Shown: positions 1 to 6,257 of the stretch, in pieces | Position numbering within the stretch: position 1 is the stretch's first letter | Layout: the number at the start of each line of letters is the position of its first letter | From: Oscillospiraceae bacterium | Lineage (GTDB): Bacteria > Bacillota > Clostridia > Oscillospirales > Ruminococcaceae | Reading direction: 5' to 3' | Assembly: GCA_022792755.1 (NCBI GenBank) | Contig: JAAWBP010000057.1 | Span: forward strand, 1-20,691 | Length of the DNA stretch: 20,691 nucleotides | Notes under the pieces: generated by a model | What the model was told of the DNA's origin: nothing | Databases searched by the model: none | What the model saw: the letters and a program-made list of their open reading frames with translations, nothing else | Translations under genes and position numbers: made by a program

Positions 1-431
1 CTGCCCGCAGCCATGTTGGAGATCATCATCGGGATGAAAAAGACCGAAACCCGGTCCGGCCCTTTTTCCATCAGCTTGGTGTGCTCGGCTTCGATGGTGT
101 GGAGCCCGCCGATCCCGCTGCCGACGATGACGCCGACCCGGTAAGGATCGAGGTCGCTGAAATCGGTTTTGCTGTCCTTGAGTGCGTCGAGGGCGGCGCC
201 GACGGCAAACTGACAGTAACGATCCATCCGCCGGGTTTCCTTCTTTTCAATGTAAAGGGTCGGGTCGAAGTCCTTGACCTCGGCCGCCAGCTTTACAGGG
301 ACATCCGACGTGTCAAACGCCGTGATCGGCGCAATGCCGTGGCGCCCTTCCTTCAAGGACGCCCAGAACTCCGGCACTGTTTTTCCGATGGGGGTGATCG
401 CCCCCATTCCGGTGATTACGACTCGTTTCAT
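1..431 (-). CDS. fabF: 3-oxoacyl-ACP synthase II, N-terminal part (cut by window edge)
   Basis: Beta-ketoacyl-ACP synthase II, the elongating condensing enzyme of type II fatty-acid synthesis, cytoplasmic. Only the first 143 residues are present; the gene runs off the left edge. The start MKRVVITGMGAITPIG is the standard FabF N-terminus, and later segments (RRMDRYCQFAVGAALDAL, VGVIVGSGIGGL, FFIPMMISNMAAG) fit the family in order. The catalytic Cys and both His lie beyond the window, so activity cannot be judged. The ATG at 429-431 has GGTGAG about five bases upstream. It follows fabG by about 100 nt on the same strand, so the two are probably cotranscribed. Identification is from family knowledge and is secure. 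Confidence 0.95.
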   Translation of the reverse strand, partial: MKRVVITGMGAITPIGKTVPEFWASLKEGRHGIAPITAFDTSDVPVKLAAEVKDFDPTLYIEKKETRRMDRYCQFAVGAALDALKDSKTDFSDLDPYRVGVIVGSGIGGLHTIEAEHTKLMEKGPDRVSVFFIPMMISNMAAG

Positions 432-534
432 AACACTCACCCGTGATACAGAACTCACACAAAAGCGGTTAAAAACACTTTTGCACCCGGTATCGTTCCT
501 TTCCTCGTTATTTTACGCTGTTCTTTTTAAAACG

Positions 535-1278
535 TCACATGGACATCGCACCGTCTACGACGATGACCTGCCCGCTGATATATCCCGCCGCATCGGAGGC
601 GAGGAAGGCGACTGCCGCCGCGATCTCCTCCGGCTTGCCGAACCGCCCGAGTGGTACGCTCGAAAGGGCGGCTGCCTTCTGCTCATCGGTCAGCACGTCG
701 GTCATCGGTGTCTCGATGAAGCCGGGCGCCACCGCGTTGACGGTTATGTTCCGCGGGCCGAGCTCCTTAGCCGCCGTCAGGGTCATCCCGACGACGCCCG
801 CCTTGGTTGCAGAATAGTTGAATTGCCCCGGATTGCCGTAAAGCCCCGCAACCGAGGTGATATTGATGATATGGCCGCTGCGCTGGCGCATCATCACGCC
901 GCTGACGTGGCGGGTCATATTGAAAACACCCTTGAAATTGACTGCGGCCACTGCATCGAACTGCGCCTCGGACATCCGGGCAAGCAGGCCGTCCTTGGTG
1001 ATCCCGGCGTTGTTGACCAGCACGTCGATGGTTCCAAACCGCGCCTTGACCGCCTTTACCATCTCGGCGCAGGAGTCGAAGTTTGAAACGTCGCCGATAA
1101 AGCATTCCGCCTCCACGCCGCAGCTGCGGCAGGCTTCCACCACCTGATTTCCGCCGTTTTCCACTTCCCGTTCACTGTAGCAGTTGACCGCGATGTTGAA
1201 CCCGTCGGAAGCGAGTTTCTTCCCAATCGCCGCCCCGATTCCCTGGGAGGCGCCCGTAATCAAAGCTGTCTTTGCCAA
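535..1278 (-). CDS. fabG: 3-oxoacyl-ACP reductase, TTG start
   Basis: NADPH-dependent reduction of 3-oxoacyl-ACP in type II fatty-acid synthesis; cytoplasmic short-chain dehydrogenase. The 247-residue length is typical. Visible are the Rossmann motif TGASQGIG (residues 8-15), NNAG (89-92), Asn114, and the catalytic Ser142, Tyr155 and Lys159 (ITSVAGLYGNPGQFNYSATK), with the C-terminal SGQVIVVDGAMSM usual for FabG. The start is a TTG at 1276-1278: the protein begins (M)AKTALITG, no in-frame ATG exists near it, and AAGGAG lies 11 nt upstream, which is a long spacing. Together with the TTG this suggests modest translation. It lies between fabH and fabF. fabD and fabK, its frequent neighbours in clostridia, are missing here. 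Confidence 0.96.
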   Translation of the reverse strand: MAKTALITGASQGIGAAIGKKLASDGFNIAVNCYSEREVENGGNQVVEACRSCGVEAECFIGDVSNFDSCAEMVKAVKARFGTIDVLVNNAGITKDGLLARMSEAQFDAVAAVNFKGVFNMTRHVSGVMMRQRSGHIINITSVAGLYGNPGQFNYSATKAGVVGMTLTAAKELGPRNITVNAVAPGFIETPMTDVLTDEQKAAALSSVPLGRFGKPEEIAAAVAFLASDAAGYISGQVIVVDGAMSM

Positions 1279-1465
1279 ATGATAACACTCTCCTTTGCAT
1301 TTGTCTATTCCAAAACACTGTTAGACGAAACAAACGTAATGTACCGCGCGGGATATCAGCGCCGCGATTATCACAGCTTGTGGATCGCATTCGCCCAGCC
1401 CGGGCACGGGCACGGAAGCATTCCGCCGCGTAAAACGCGTGCAGCCTGATTGCTTCGTCTAAGCG
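1279..1465 (-). other. foldable fabH-fabG spacer
   Basis: No gene is visible in this 187-nt spacer. Read on the minus strand it starts three bases after the fabH stop with TTAGACGAA, whose complement TTCGTCTAA occurs near the other end (1454-1462 and 1321-1329), so the ends of a 142-nt stretch can pair. Inside are GAAGCA/TGCTTC (6 bp, enclosing a CGCGT-TTT-ACGCG hairpin) and a TGCCC/GGGCG hairpin that belongs to a repeat also found at 4839-4868. No U-run follows any of these stems, so a simple terminator is unlikely. It may be an mRNA processing site, a structured RNA or a small mobile repeat; which one cannot be told from one genome. Confidence 0.45.
1386..1415 (-). repeat. dispersed intergenic repeat, copy A
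   Basis: Thirty bases that match 4839-4868 (opposite strand) at 26 positions; all four differences are transitions. The core folds as TGCCC, loop GGGCT, GGGCG. In copy B the outer pair is T-A where here it is T-G, so pairing is kept. A second, weaker shared block (CCCGCG, one variable base, GGTAC) follows in both copies. Both copies lie just 3' of a gene on its sense strand. Confidence 0.55.
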
Positions 1466-2464
1466 TTACTGCCATTCAATCAGAGCCGCCCCCGCGACCA
1501 GCCCCGCTCCAAAGCCGACAAAGCAGACCTTATCCCCTTTTTTCAGCCGGCCCGCGCGGTTGACTTCATCCAGGCAGATCGGGATGCAGGCGCTGGAAGT
1601 GTTCCCATACTTCTGGATGTTCACCGCAAACCGCTCCATCGGGAGATGGAGCCGCTGGGCCGCCGTTTCGATGATCCGGATATTCGCTTGATGCGGGATG
1701 ATCAGGTCGATCTCCGCCGGGGTGATCCCCGCCTTTGCCGCGGCTTCGGTCACCGTCTCCGCCATGACCCTCGTTGCAAATTTATAGACTTCTTTGCCGT
1801 TCATGTAGAGGCAGCCCTCTTTATAATCCCCGTACTCGTCGTAATCCATCGCGGGAGAAGGGTTGCAGAAAGGGTTGCGGGTACCGTGGTACCGCCCGAA
1901 GATCTGGCCCGCCCCCATCCCCTCTACCTTCAAACTGGAGGTGAACAGCGCATCCGCCGCAGAGACGACAGCCGCCCCCGCCCCGTCCCCAAACAGGACG
2001 CAGGAGGCACGGTCTTCAAAATTGGTGACCCTGGAAAGCATTTCAGAGCCGACAATCAAAACGTTTTTGATCTTGTCGTCCGTCATGAGATACCGGTTTG
2101 CCAGGTCAAGGGCGTAAACGAACCCCGCGCAGGCACAGCTGATGTCAAAAGCAATCGCATTGACCGCACCCAGCTTCCCCTGCAATACGCAGGCAAGGGA
2201 GGGGGTGCAGTAATCCGGGGTGACGGTGGTGCCCAAAATTAAGTCGATTTCCTCCGGGCGGAGATTTGCCGAATCCAGCGCCTGACGCGCCGCCTTCAGC
2301 CCCATCGACCAACCGGGCTCCCCGTCCGAAAAATGGCGGGTACGGATTCCGGTCCGGGTGCGGATCCATTCATCCGACGTATCCAGAATTTTCGTAAACG
2401 CCTCGTTGTCGACACAAAGCGCCGGCAGATACGCTCCCGTTCCCTTGATCACTACGCCGCTCAT
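1466..2464 (-). CDS. fabH: 3-oxoacyl-ACP synthase III
   Basis: Beta-ketoacyl-ACP synthase III, which condenses acetyl-CoA or branched acyl-CoA with malonyl-ACP to start fatty-acid synthesis; cytoplasmic. With the start used here it has 332 residues, normal for the family. The triad is complete: Cys112 in DISCACAGFVYAL, His258 in IIPHQANIR and Asn288 in KYGNTSS. The C-terminus GFGAGLVAGAALIEW is the FabH ending. I chose the ATG at 2462-2464 because GGAAAGGGG precedes it at about 8 nt and the protein then starts MSGVVIKGTGAYLP; the in-frame ATG at 2495-2497 would add 11 residues not typical of FabH, with a poor ribosome site. First gene of the local fab operon, behind a structured leader and a palindromic candidate operator. 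Confidence 0.96.
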   Translation of the reverse strand: MSGVVIKGTGAYLPALCVDNEAFTKILDTSDEWIRTRTGIRTRHFSDGEPGWSMGLKAARQALDSANLRPEEIDLILGTTVTPDYCTPSLACVLQGKLGAVNAIAFDISCACAGFVYALDLANRYLMTDDKIKNVLIVGSEMLSRVTNFEDRASCVLFGDGAGAAVVSAADALFTSSLKVEGMGAGQIFGRYHGTRNPFCNPSPAMDYDEYGDYKEGCLYMNGKEVYKFATRVMAETVTEAAAKAGITPAEIDLIIPHQANIRIIETAAQRLHLPMERFAVNIQKYGNTSSACIPICLDEVNRAGRLKKGDKVCFVGFGAGLVAGAALIEWQ

Positions 2465-2487
2465 TGCCACAGCCCCTTTCCTGTTTC

Positions 2488-2505
2488 TTGCATCCAAAGA
2501 TGCAA
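2488..2505 (-). promoter_or_regulatory. hairpin just upstream of fabH ribosome site
   Basis: TTGCATC and GATGCAA form a perfect 7-bp stem around a 4-nt loop, ending about 10 nt before the fabH ribosome-binding site. In the mRNA it could affect ribosome access or be the last stem of the leader. It overlaps the ATG of the longer fabH start, which is a further reason against that start. Confidence 0.4.
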
Positions 2506-2508
2506 CCT

Positions 2509-2519
2509 GGTATAATCGT
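2509..2519 (+). repeat. extra GGTATAATCGT half-site
   Basis: Eleven bases, GGTATAATCGT, match the left arm of the palindrome at 2660-2690 (GGTATAATAGT) at 10 of 11 positions and in the same orientation, 151 bp away. It could be a second, distal binding half-site for the same regulator. Alternatively it and the right arm at 2680-2690 form imperfect inverted ends of a 182-bp element. No target-site duplication is visible. Confidence 0.35.
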
Positions 2520-2572
2520 ACATGGCCATAGACCGTTTATAAAACATTAAATAACCTATCCGCCCTGCGGGC

Positions 2573-2612
2573 ATTCTGCCATGAAAGCAAGGCCGAAATG
2601 GCAGAATCGGCC
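2573..2612 (-). promoter_or_regulatory. mutually exclusive hairpins in fabH leader
   Basis: Two stems compete for the same bases. Stem 1 pairs ATTCTGCCAT with ATGGCAGAAT (2598-2607 with 2573-2582, 10 bp perfect, 15-nt loop). Stem 2 pairs GGCCGA with TCGGCC (2607-2612 with 2591-2596, 6 bp). Base 2607 is used by both, and each stem has one arm in the other's loop, so they form either a switch or a tight pseudoknot. A third option, ATGGC/GCCAT (2598-2602 with 2610-2614), also exists. This lies in the transcribed leader if the promoter at 2683-2688 is used. No known riboswitch class was recognised. Confidence 0.45.
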
Positions 2613-2659
2613 ATTGGGACGGAAGTGAGCAGTGCGAACGGATCGCCCCGGCCATAGGA

Positions 2660-2690
2660 GGTATAATAGTCGTTTCGCAACTATTATACC
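2660..2690 (-). promoter_or_regulatory. palindromic operator over the fabH -10 box
   Basis: GGTATAATAGT (2660-2670) and ACTATTATACC (2680-2690) are a perfect 11-bp inverted repeat with a 9-nt spacer. On the minus strand the outer arm contains TATAAT (2688-2683) preceded by TGG, an extended -10 box; no good -35 hexamer is seen at 17 nt, which fits an extended -10 promoter. The start of transcription would fall in the palindrome centre, about 210 nt before fabH. A repressor bound here would block the promoter. The site is not an evident FapR or FabT consensus, so the regulator is unknown. Confidence 0.55.
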
Positions 2691-2950
2691 ATATTCTTCC
2701 CTTATAATTGTTGGTTTTACGCGAATATTAATTTATTATTCATAAAATTGACACTCTTTTTTATCAACTTGCAAGGTGCAAAAAGCGGTGTTTTCCACAC
2801 TTTTAACATTTTGATTGTTGAAAAAAGTTCCGCTTAAGTGACCGGCGTCTGCTGTTCACATGCGGCAAAACCAGTTTCACCGCCGCGATTTGCTCAAACT
2901 TTCAACAGCTTGTACGGACGGTCTGACAACTAAACACGGAGGTCTTTGCC
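2691..2950. other. fabH-aroE divergent spacer
   Basis: AT-rich divergent intergenic region. No open reading frame of quality was seen. A TTGACA occurs on the plus strand at 2748-2753 but has no -10 box at 16-18 nt. TTGATT (about 2811) followed at 17 nt by TTAAGT is a weak possible aroE promoter. TTGCA-AGG-TGCAA near 2769 is a small inverted repeat. No riboswitch or T-box signature was found in front of aroE. Confidence 0.3.
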
Positions 2951-3826
2951 ATGGAACATTACGCTTTGACCGGATACCCGCTCGGGCATTCGGTTTCCCC
3001 TGCAATCCACGAACGGCTTTTCGCGCTCTCCGGGCGTTCCGGCTGTGATTACCGGCTGCTTTCCATCCCGCCGGAAGCGCTTTCCGGGGAGATCGAAACG
3101 CTTTCCCGGCTAAACGGATTCAACGTCACCATCCCCCACAAGCAGGCGGTGATCCCTCACCTCTCCGCTCTGGACGGCTCTGCCGCACGGTACGGTGCAG
3201 TCAACACCGTCCTTTGCAGGGACGGGCGGACAACCGGCTATAACACTGACGTCACCGGCTTCCTCAAAAGTGTGGAACGGCTGGGACAGTCCTTCTCCGG
3301 CAAGCGGGTTCTGGTTCTCGGATACGGCGGCGCCGGGCGGATGATGGCGATGGAAGCCGCTTACCAAGGCGCATGCGAAGTCTCGGTCGCCGCCCGGCAG
3401 GGCAGCTTGAAAAATGCGGAAGCGCTTACTGTGGAAATCAGGCAGAAGAGCCCTGCCTGCCGTGTCTCGGCCCTGGCGATGGAGCAGGTGACGGGCGGAT
3501 ACGACCTGGTCGTCAACTCCACCCCTGCCGGGATGTACCCCAACCTGGGGGTCTCCCCGCTGCGAAGGGAGCAGCTGGAGGGGTGCGGTGCGCTTTTCGA
3601 CGCCATCTACAACCCTGCTGAGACTCGGCTGATGGCGGATGCGAGAGCTCTCGGCATCCCTGTCGCGGGCGGGATGACCATGCTGGTCTGGCAGGCGGCG
3701 GCAGCTCATGAAATCTGGTATGGGACTTGCTTTCAAGCGGAGGAAATTGAGCGGCTGATCGCTGAGATGGAGGACTATGTTGTCCGGCATTTTCAGGAAA
3801 GTCCTGCAAAGGAGGGGCGTTCATGA
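2951..3826 (+). CDS. aroE: shikimate dehydrogenase
   Basis: NADPH-dependent reduction of 3-dehydroshikimate to shikimate, step four of the shikimate pathway to chorismate; cytoplasmic. The 291 residues are slightly above the usual 270-285 because of a C-terminal tail. Substrate residues are in place: Ser14 and Ser16 (LGHSVSP), catalytic Lys64 (NVTIPHK), Asn85 and Asp100 (GYNTD). The cofactor loop GYGGAGR is at 124-130, NSTPAGMYP starts at 189, and GGMTMLVWQAA is near the C-terminus. GGAGG stands 8 nt before the ATG. Its stop overlaps the aroK start as ATGA, so the two are translationally coupled and sit in one operon. Confidence 0.97.
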   Translation: MEHYALTGYPLGHSVSPAIHERLFALSGRSGCDYRLLSIPPEALSGEIETLSRLNGFNVTIPHKQAVIPHLSALDGSAARYGAVNTVLCRDGRTTGYNTDVTGFLKSVERLGQSFSGKRVLVLGYGGAGRMMAMEAAYQGACEVSVAARQGSLKNAEALTVEIRQKSPACRVSALAMEQVTGGYDLVVNSTPAGMYPNLGVSPLRREQLEGCGALFDAIYNPAETRLMADARALGIPVAGGMTMLVWQAAAAHEIWYGTCFQAEEIERLIAEMEDYVVRHFQESPAKEGRS

Positions 3827-4332
3827 ACCACGTTTTTTTATGCGGCTTCATGGGATGCGGCAAAACGACGGTAGGCCGTGCCGCGGCCCGGCTGGCCGGA
3901 GTTTCCTTCATCGACCTGGACAAGGTGATCGCCGCGCAGGCCGGGAAGACGATCCCCGAAATTTTTGCGGAGGACGGGGAAGCCTGTTTCCGGGAACTGG
4001 AGGCTTCCCTCCTCGCTGAGGAGGCGGCTTCCACCCGCCCCTCAATCGTCGCAACGGGGGGCGGCGCGTTGGTTTCCCCCTCCAATGCGGCGCTCTGCCG
4101 GAAGCACGGCAGTGTCGTCTTTCTTGACGTACCTTTCGAGGTTTGTTACAGCAGGATCCACCGGGATCCCAACCGCCCTGTTGCCGCCGCGCGGAGCCGG
4201 GAGGAGCTCCTCGAGCTGTTCGAACAGCGGCGGGAGCACTACCTCGCCGGTTCTTCCCTAACCCTCCAGAACGGGCCGCTCGACACGCTCGCGGAAAGGG
4301 TCGCTGAGCTCCTTCCTCGGCAGGACGGCTGA
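3823..4332 (+). CDS. aroK: shikimate kinase
   Basis: ATP-dependent phosphorylation of shikimate to shikimate 3-phosphate, the step after AroE; cytoplasmic P-loop kinase. Length (169 residues) is typical. Walker A GFMGCGKTT is at 8-16, substrate-binding DLD at 31-33, Arg57 in FRELE, the GGG turn at 79-81, and the lid Arg in RDPNRPVA near 118. AAAGGAGGGG precedes the ATG, which overlaps the aroE stop. The pair catalyses successive steps. The other shikimate-pathway genes are not in this window. Confidence 0.97.
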   Translation: MNHVFLCGFMGCGKTTVGRAAARLAGVSFIDLDKVIAAQAGKTIPEIFAEDGEACFRELEASLLAEEAASTRPSIVATGGGALVSPSNAALCRKHGSVVFLDVPFEVCYSRIHRDPNRPVAAARSREELLELFEQRREHYLAGSSLTLQNGPLDTLAERVAELLPRQDG

Positions 4333-4362
4333 ACTTGATTATGCGAAAGGGAGGGGTGCAGA

Positions 4363-4836
4363 ATGCGCCTTTATTTTAAGCAGCGTCTATTTTCCTGGTT
4401 CGACAGCTACGATATCTACGACGAGGCCGGGCAAACCGTCTACACCGTGCAGGGGAAGCCCGCATGGGGGCACCGCCTTGAAATCTTCGATTCGGCCGGC
4501 ATTTTTCTAGGCCGGATCAAGGAAGAGGTTTTTACCTTCCTTCCGCGTTTCCGCCTTTATTCGGGTGAAACGCTGGTCGGGGAGATCCGGAAAAATTTTA
4601 CCCTCTTCAAGCCCTCTTTCACGCTGGACTGCTGCGGATGGCAGGTGAGCGGCGATTTCTGGGGGTGGGAGTACCAGGTGCTCGACTCCGCCGGCGGGTT
4701 GGTGATGACGGCGTCCAAGGAGCTGTTCCGGATGACCGACACCTATGTCCTCGACATCGTCAACCCAGCCGACGCCCTTTTCTGCCTGATGGTCGTCCTC
4801 GCCATCGACGCGGAAAAATGCTCGGGCGCCGGGTGA
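4363..4836 (+). CDS. LURP-one-related (tubby-like) protein
   Basis: A 157-residue protein of the LURP-one-related/DUF567 type, recognised from the pattern of short beta hairpins: FSWFDSYDIYDEAGQTVYTVQGK, GHRLEIFDSAGIFLGRIKEE, then PRFRLYSGETLVGEIRK and a final DTYVLDIVNPADALFCLMVVLAIDAEK. Family members fold like the tubby C-terminal barrel; the bacterial ones have no settled function, with membrane or lipid association only suggested. No signal peptide is seen. GGGAGGGG lies about 7 nt before the ATG, and the 30-nt gap after aroK suggests the same operon. A link to aromatic synthesis is not evident; it may be only a passenger. Confidence 0.8.
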   Translation: MRLYFKQRLFSWFDSYDIYDEAGQTVYTVQGKPAWGHRLEIFDSAGIFLGRIKEEVFTFLPRFRLYSGETLVGEIRKNFTLFKPSFTLDCCGWQVSGDFWGWEYQVLDSAGGLVMTASKELFRMTDTYVLDIVNPADALFCLMVVLAIDAEKCSGAG

Positions 4837-4838
4837 CC

Positions 4839-4868
4839 CCGTGTCCGTGCCCGGACTGGGCAAACGCG
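4839..4868 (+). repeat. dispersed intergenic repeat, copy B
   Basis: Matches 1386-1415 on the other strand at 26 of 30 positions. It begins two bases after the stop codon of the preceding gene. The core TGCCC-GGACT-GGGCA is a 5-bp hairpin whose outer pair is T-A here and T-G in copy A. The second shared block (CCCGCGAGGTAC) comes about 62 nt later; B carries an extra GC hairpin in between. Confidence 0.55.
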
Positions 4869-5027
4869 GCCGGGTGATCCCGGCCGAACAGACGCGATAC
4901 GCAGATAGTGACAGACCTATTGGCTTGTAACCCGCGAGGTACGTAGCGTGTACAAAGCGCCTCGCAGGTTTAAAACTGAGAGAATGGCAGTACGTTGGTG
5001 TGCGAAGTACCAGCAGGGGTACCCTGC
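4867..5027 (+). ncRNA. candidate structured RNA or repeat element
   Basis: The stretch holds a row of stems without coding potential: CGGCCGGG-TGAT-CCCGGCCG (4867-4886, 8 bp perfect); GATAG/CTATT around 4904-4921; AACC and GCGAGG pairing with CCTCGC and GGTT (about 4928-4972, with one internal mismatch); GTAC/GTAC within 4989-5010; and GCAGGG-GTA-CCCTGC (5013-5027). It lies between convergent genes and before the terminator at 5080-5111. It could be a small RNA, the 3' untranslated region of the aro operon, or a member of a dispersed repeat family, as copy B overlaps its start. It does not match tmRNA, RNase P, SRP or 6S RNA as I know them. Strand is uncertain. Confidence 0.4.
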
Positions 5028-5079
5028 CCCGCGAGACACATTGCACTTGTTTTATCTTATGATTCCCTGATAGAAAACC

Positions 5080-5111
5080 AGGAGCGGTGCAGATTTTTCT
5101 GCGCCGCTCCT
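5080..5111. terminator. bidirectional intrinsic terminator
   Basis: AGGAGCGGTGCAGA (5080-5093) pairs with TCTGCGCCGCTCCT (5098-5111): 14 bp with one G-T pair and a TTTT loop. TTGTTTTCCTTT follows on the plus strand and GGTTTTC on the minus strand, so it can end transcription of both the aro operon and the long minus-strand block that converge here. Confidence 0.85.
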
Positions 5112-5128
5112 AGTTGTTTTCCTTTGAT

Positions 5129-6220
5129 TTATTCCGCCGGGCTGGAAGCCGCCTGCGTATCCTCCAGCACCGTGGAGCCCTTCTGGTCGTTCGGGACGAC
5201 GCAGACCCAGGTCTTCCCGGGGTTGAAGGAAACCGCACCGCCTTCGCTGTCGGTGAGCTTAAACATGGCGTTATATGTACCCTTGCTCCAGTTTAATTCC
5301 TGCACCTTCCCCTTGGAGAGATAATACCCCTCCCCGCTGGTTAAGTCGTACCGGGTGAGGTAGGTGTCCCCGATCTTAGAGGTGGGCGCGTAGAGGATCA
5401 CGACATTGTCGACCGCCACCTGCTGCTGGTTGTTCGCGTCGATATGCGCCTGCCCATACTGGCTTTTCAGGTATTTCCCGCTGCTCTGGTCATACTCGAA
5501 GACCGCCGTGGTGTAGCCGGAAAAGCGAACCGTCGCCCGGTCGGCCGAACCGTCGGAAAGCGCCGCCGTTTCCCCCGGCTCCACAAAGTGAAAGGCGGAT
5601 GGGCAGCTGTGGGACATGGAAAAGCCCTTTTTGCTGATTGCGGGCTCCAAAAGCTCGGTGCTGGTGTAGAAGGTGTGCTCCCTGCTAATCCCGCTGCTCA
5701 CCTTGCCCTGATCCTGCAGGAAGGCTGTCCCGGAAAAGGCCATCCCGTCGATGTCTTCGATTTTATATTCGCTGAGGGCGTCGTAGCCGGTGGTGCTGCC
5801 ACCGAAGTGGACAAACAGGGCGTGGAACGGCTCGCTGAACTGGGGATAATACTCCCGCACCGACCGGACCGGACCGACCTTCGGCACCGCGTCGGGATCG
5901 GCGTACATACACATCAGACGGGTGATCCCGCCCTCCGTCACCGCCTCATAAACCAGGTCGGCTTCGGAAATCCCCCACTGCGGCAGGGAGTCCTTGATGT
6001 TGCTCACCATGACGGCAACCGGGCGCTTCCCCACCGCGTCCGGGTTGAAGCCGTCCTCCCCCGTCAGGGGATTGATCACAACTTTCGCCGGTTCGGACGA
6101 AGCCGGATCGGAGGAGAGATCAGAGGGCCCGCTGTTCTCGCCGCCGCTCCCGTCGCACCCGGAGAGCAGTGTAAGCCCCAGGGCCGCCGCTAAAATCAAG
6201 GCTGTCATCTTCTTTTTCAT
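5129..6220 (-). CDS. DUF3048 (YerB-like) lipoprotein
   Basis: A 363-residue secreted lipoprotein of the DUF3048/YerB family. The N-terminus has Lys residues, a hydrophobic segment and the lipobox LSGC with Cys22 as lipidation site, followed by a Ser/Gly/Pro-rich linker to about residue 48. The DUF3048 domain is recognised by RPVAVMVSNIKDSLPQWGISEADLVYE, EGGITRLMCMY, PVRSVREYY and a second half with DNVVILYAPTS and KTWVCVVPND. Function is unknown; the protein should face outside. AGAGGT lies about 8 nt before the ATG. It is last in the minus-strand block, 37 nt after the DHHW gene and just before the terminator, so may be coexpressed with the acyltransferase pair. Confidence 0.9.
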   Translation of the reverse strand: MKKKMTALILAAALGLTLLSGCDGSGGENSGPSDLSSDPASSEPAKVVINPLTGEDGFNPDAVGKRPVAVMVSNIKDSLPQWGISEADLVYEAVTEGGITRLMCMYADPDAVPKVGPVRSVREYYPQFSEPFHALFVHFGGSTTGYDALSEYKIEDIDGMAFSGTAFLQDQGKVSSGISREHTFYTSTELLEPAISKKGFSMSHSCPSAFHFVEPGETAALSDGSADRATVRFSGYTTAVFEYDQSSGKYLKSQYGQAHIDANNQQQVAVDNVVILYAPTSKIGDTYLTRYDLTSGEGYYLSKGKVQELNWSKGTYNAMFKLTDSEGGAVSFNPGKTWVCVVPNDQKGSTVLEDTQAASSPAE

Positions 6221-6257
6221 TTGAAATACCTCTTTTCTTGAAAACTGGTGTCCTTTT

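Noticed and set aside
274..1086. 270-codon plus-strand open frame across fabF-fabG
   Set aside because: It covers two certain genes and their spacer in antisense and shows no domain.
2495..2497. Upstream ATG as fabH start
   Set aside because: Adds residues foreign to FabH, lacks a good ribosome site and lies in a hairpin.
4839..4886. ZTP or other purine-related riboswitch, prompted by the CTGGGCA-like segment
   Set aside because: The upstream half of that motif is absent, as the sequence before it is coding, and the position is 3' of a gene.
4507..5046. Minus-strand open frame reaching from the LOR gene into the structured spacer
   Set aside because: Translation of stems and antisense codons, no recognisable protein; the region is better read as non-coding structure.
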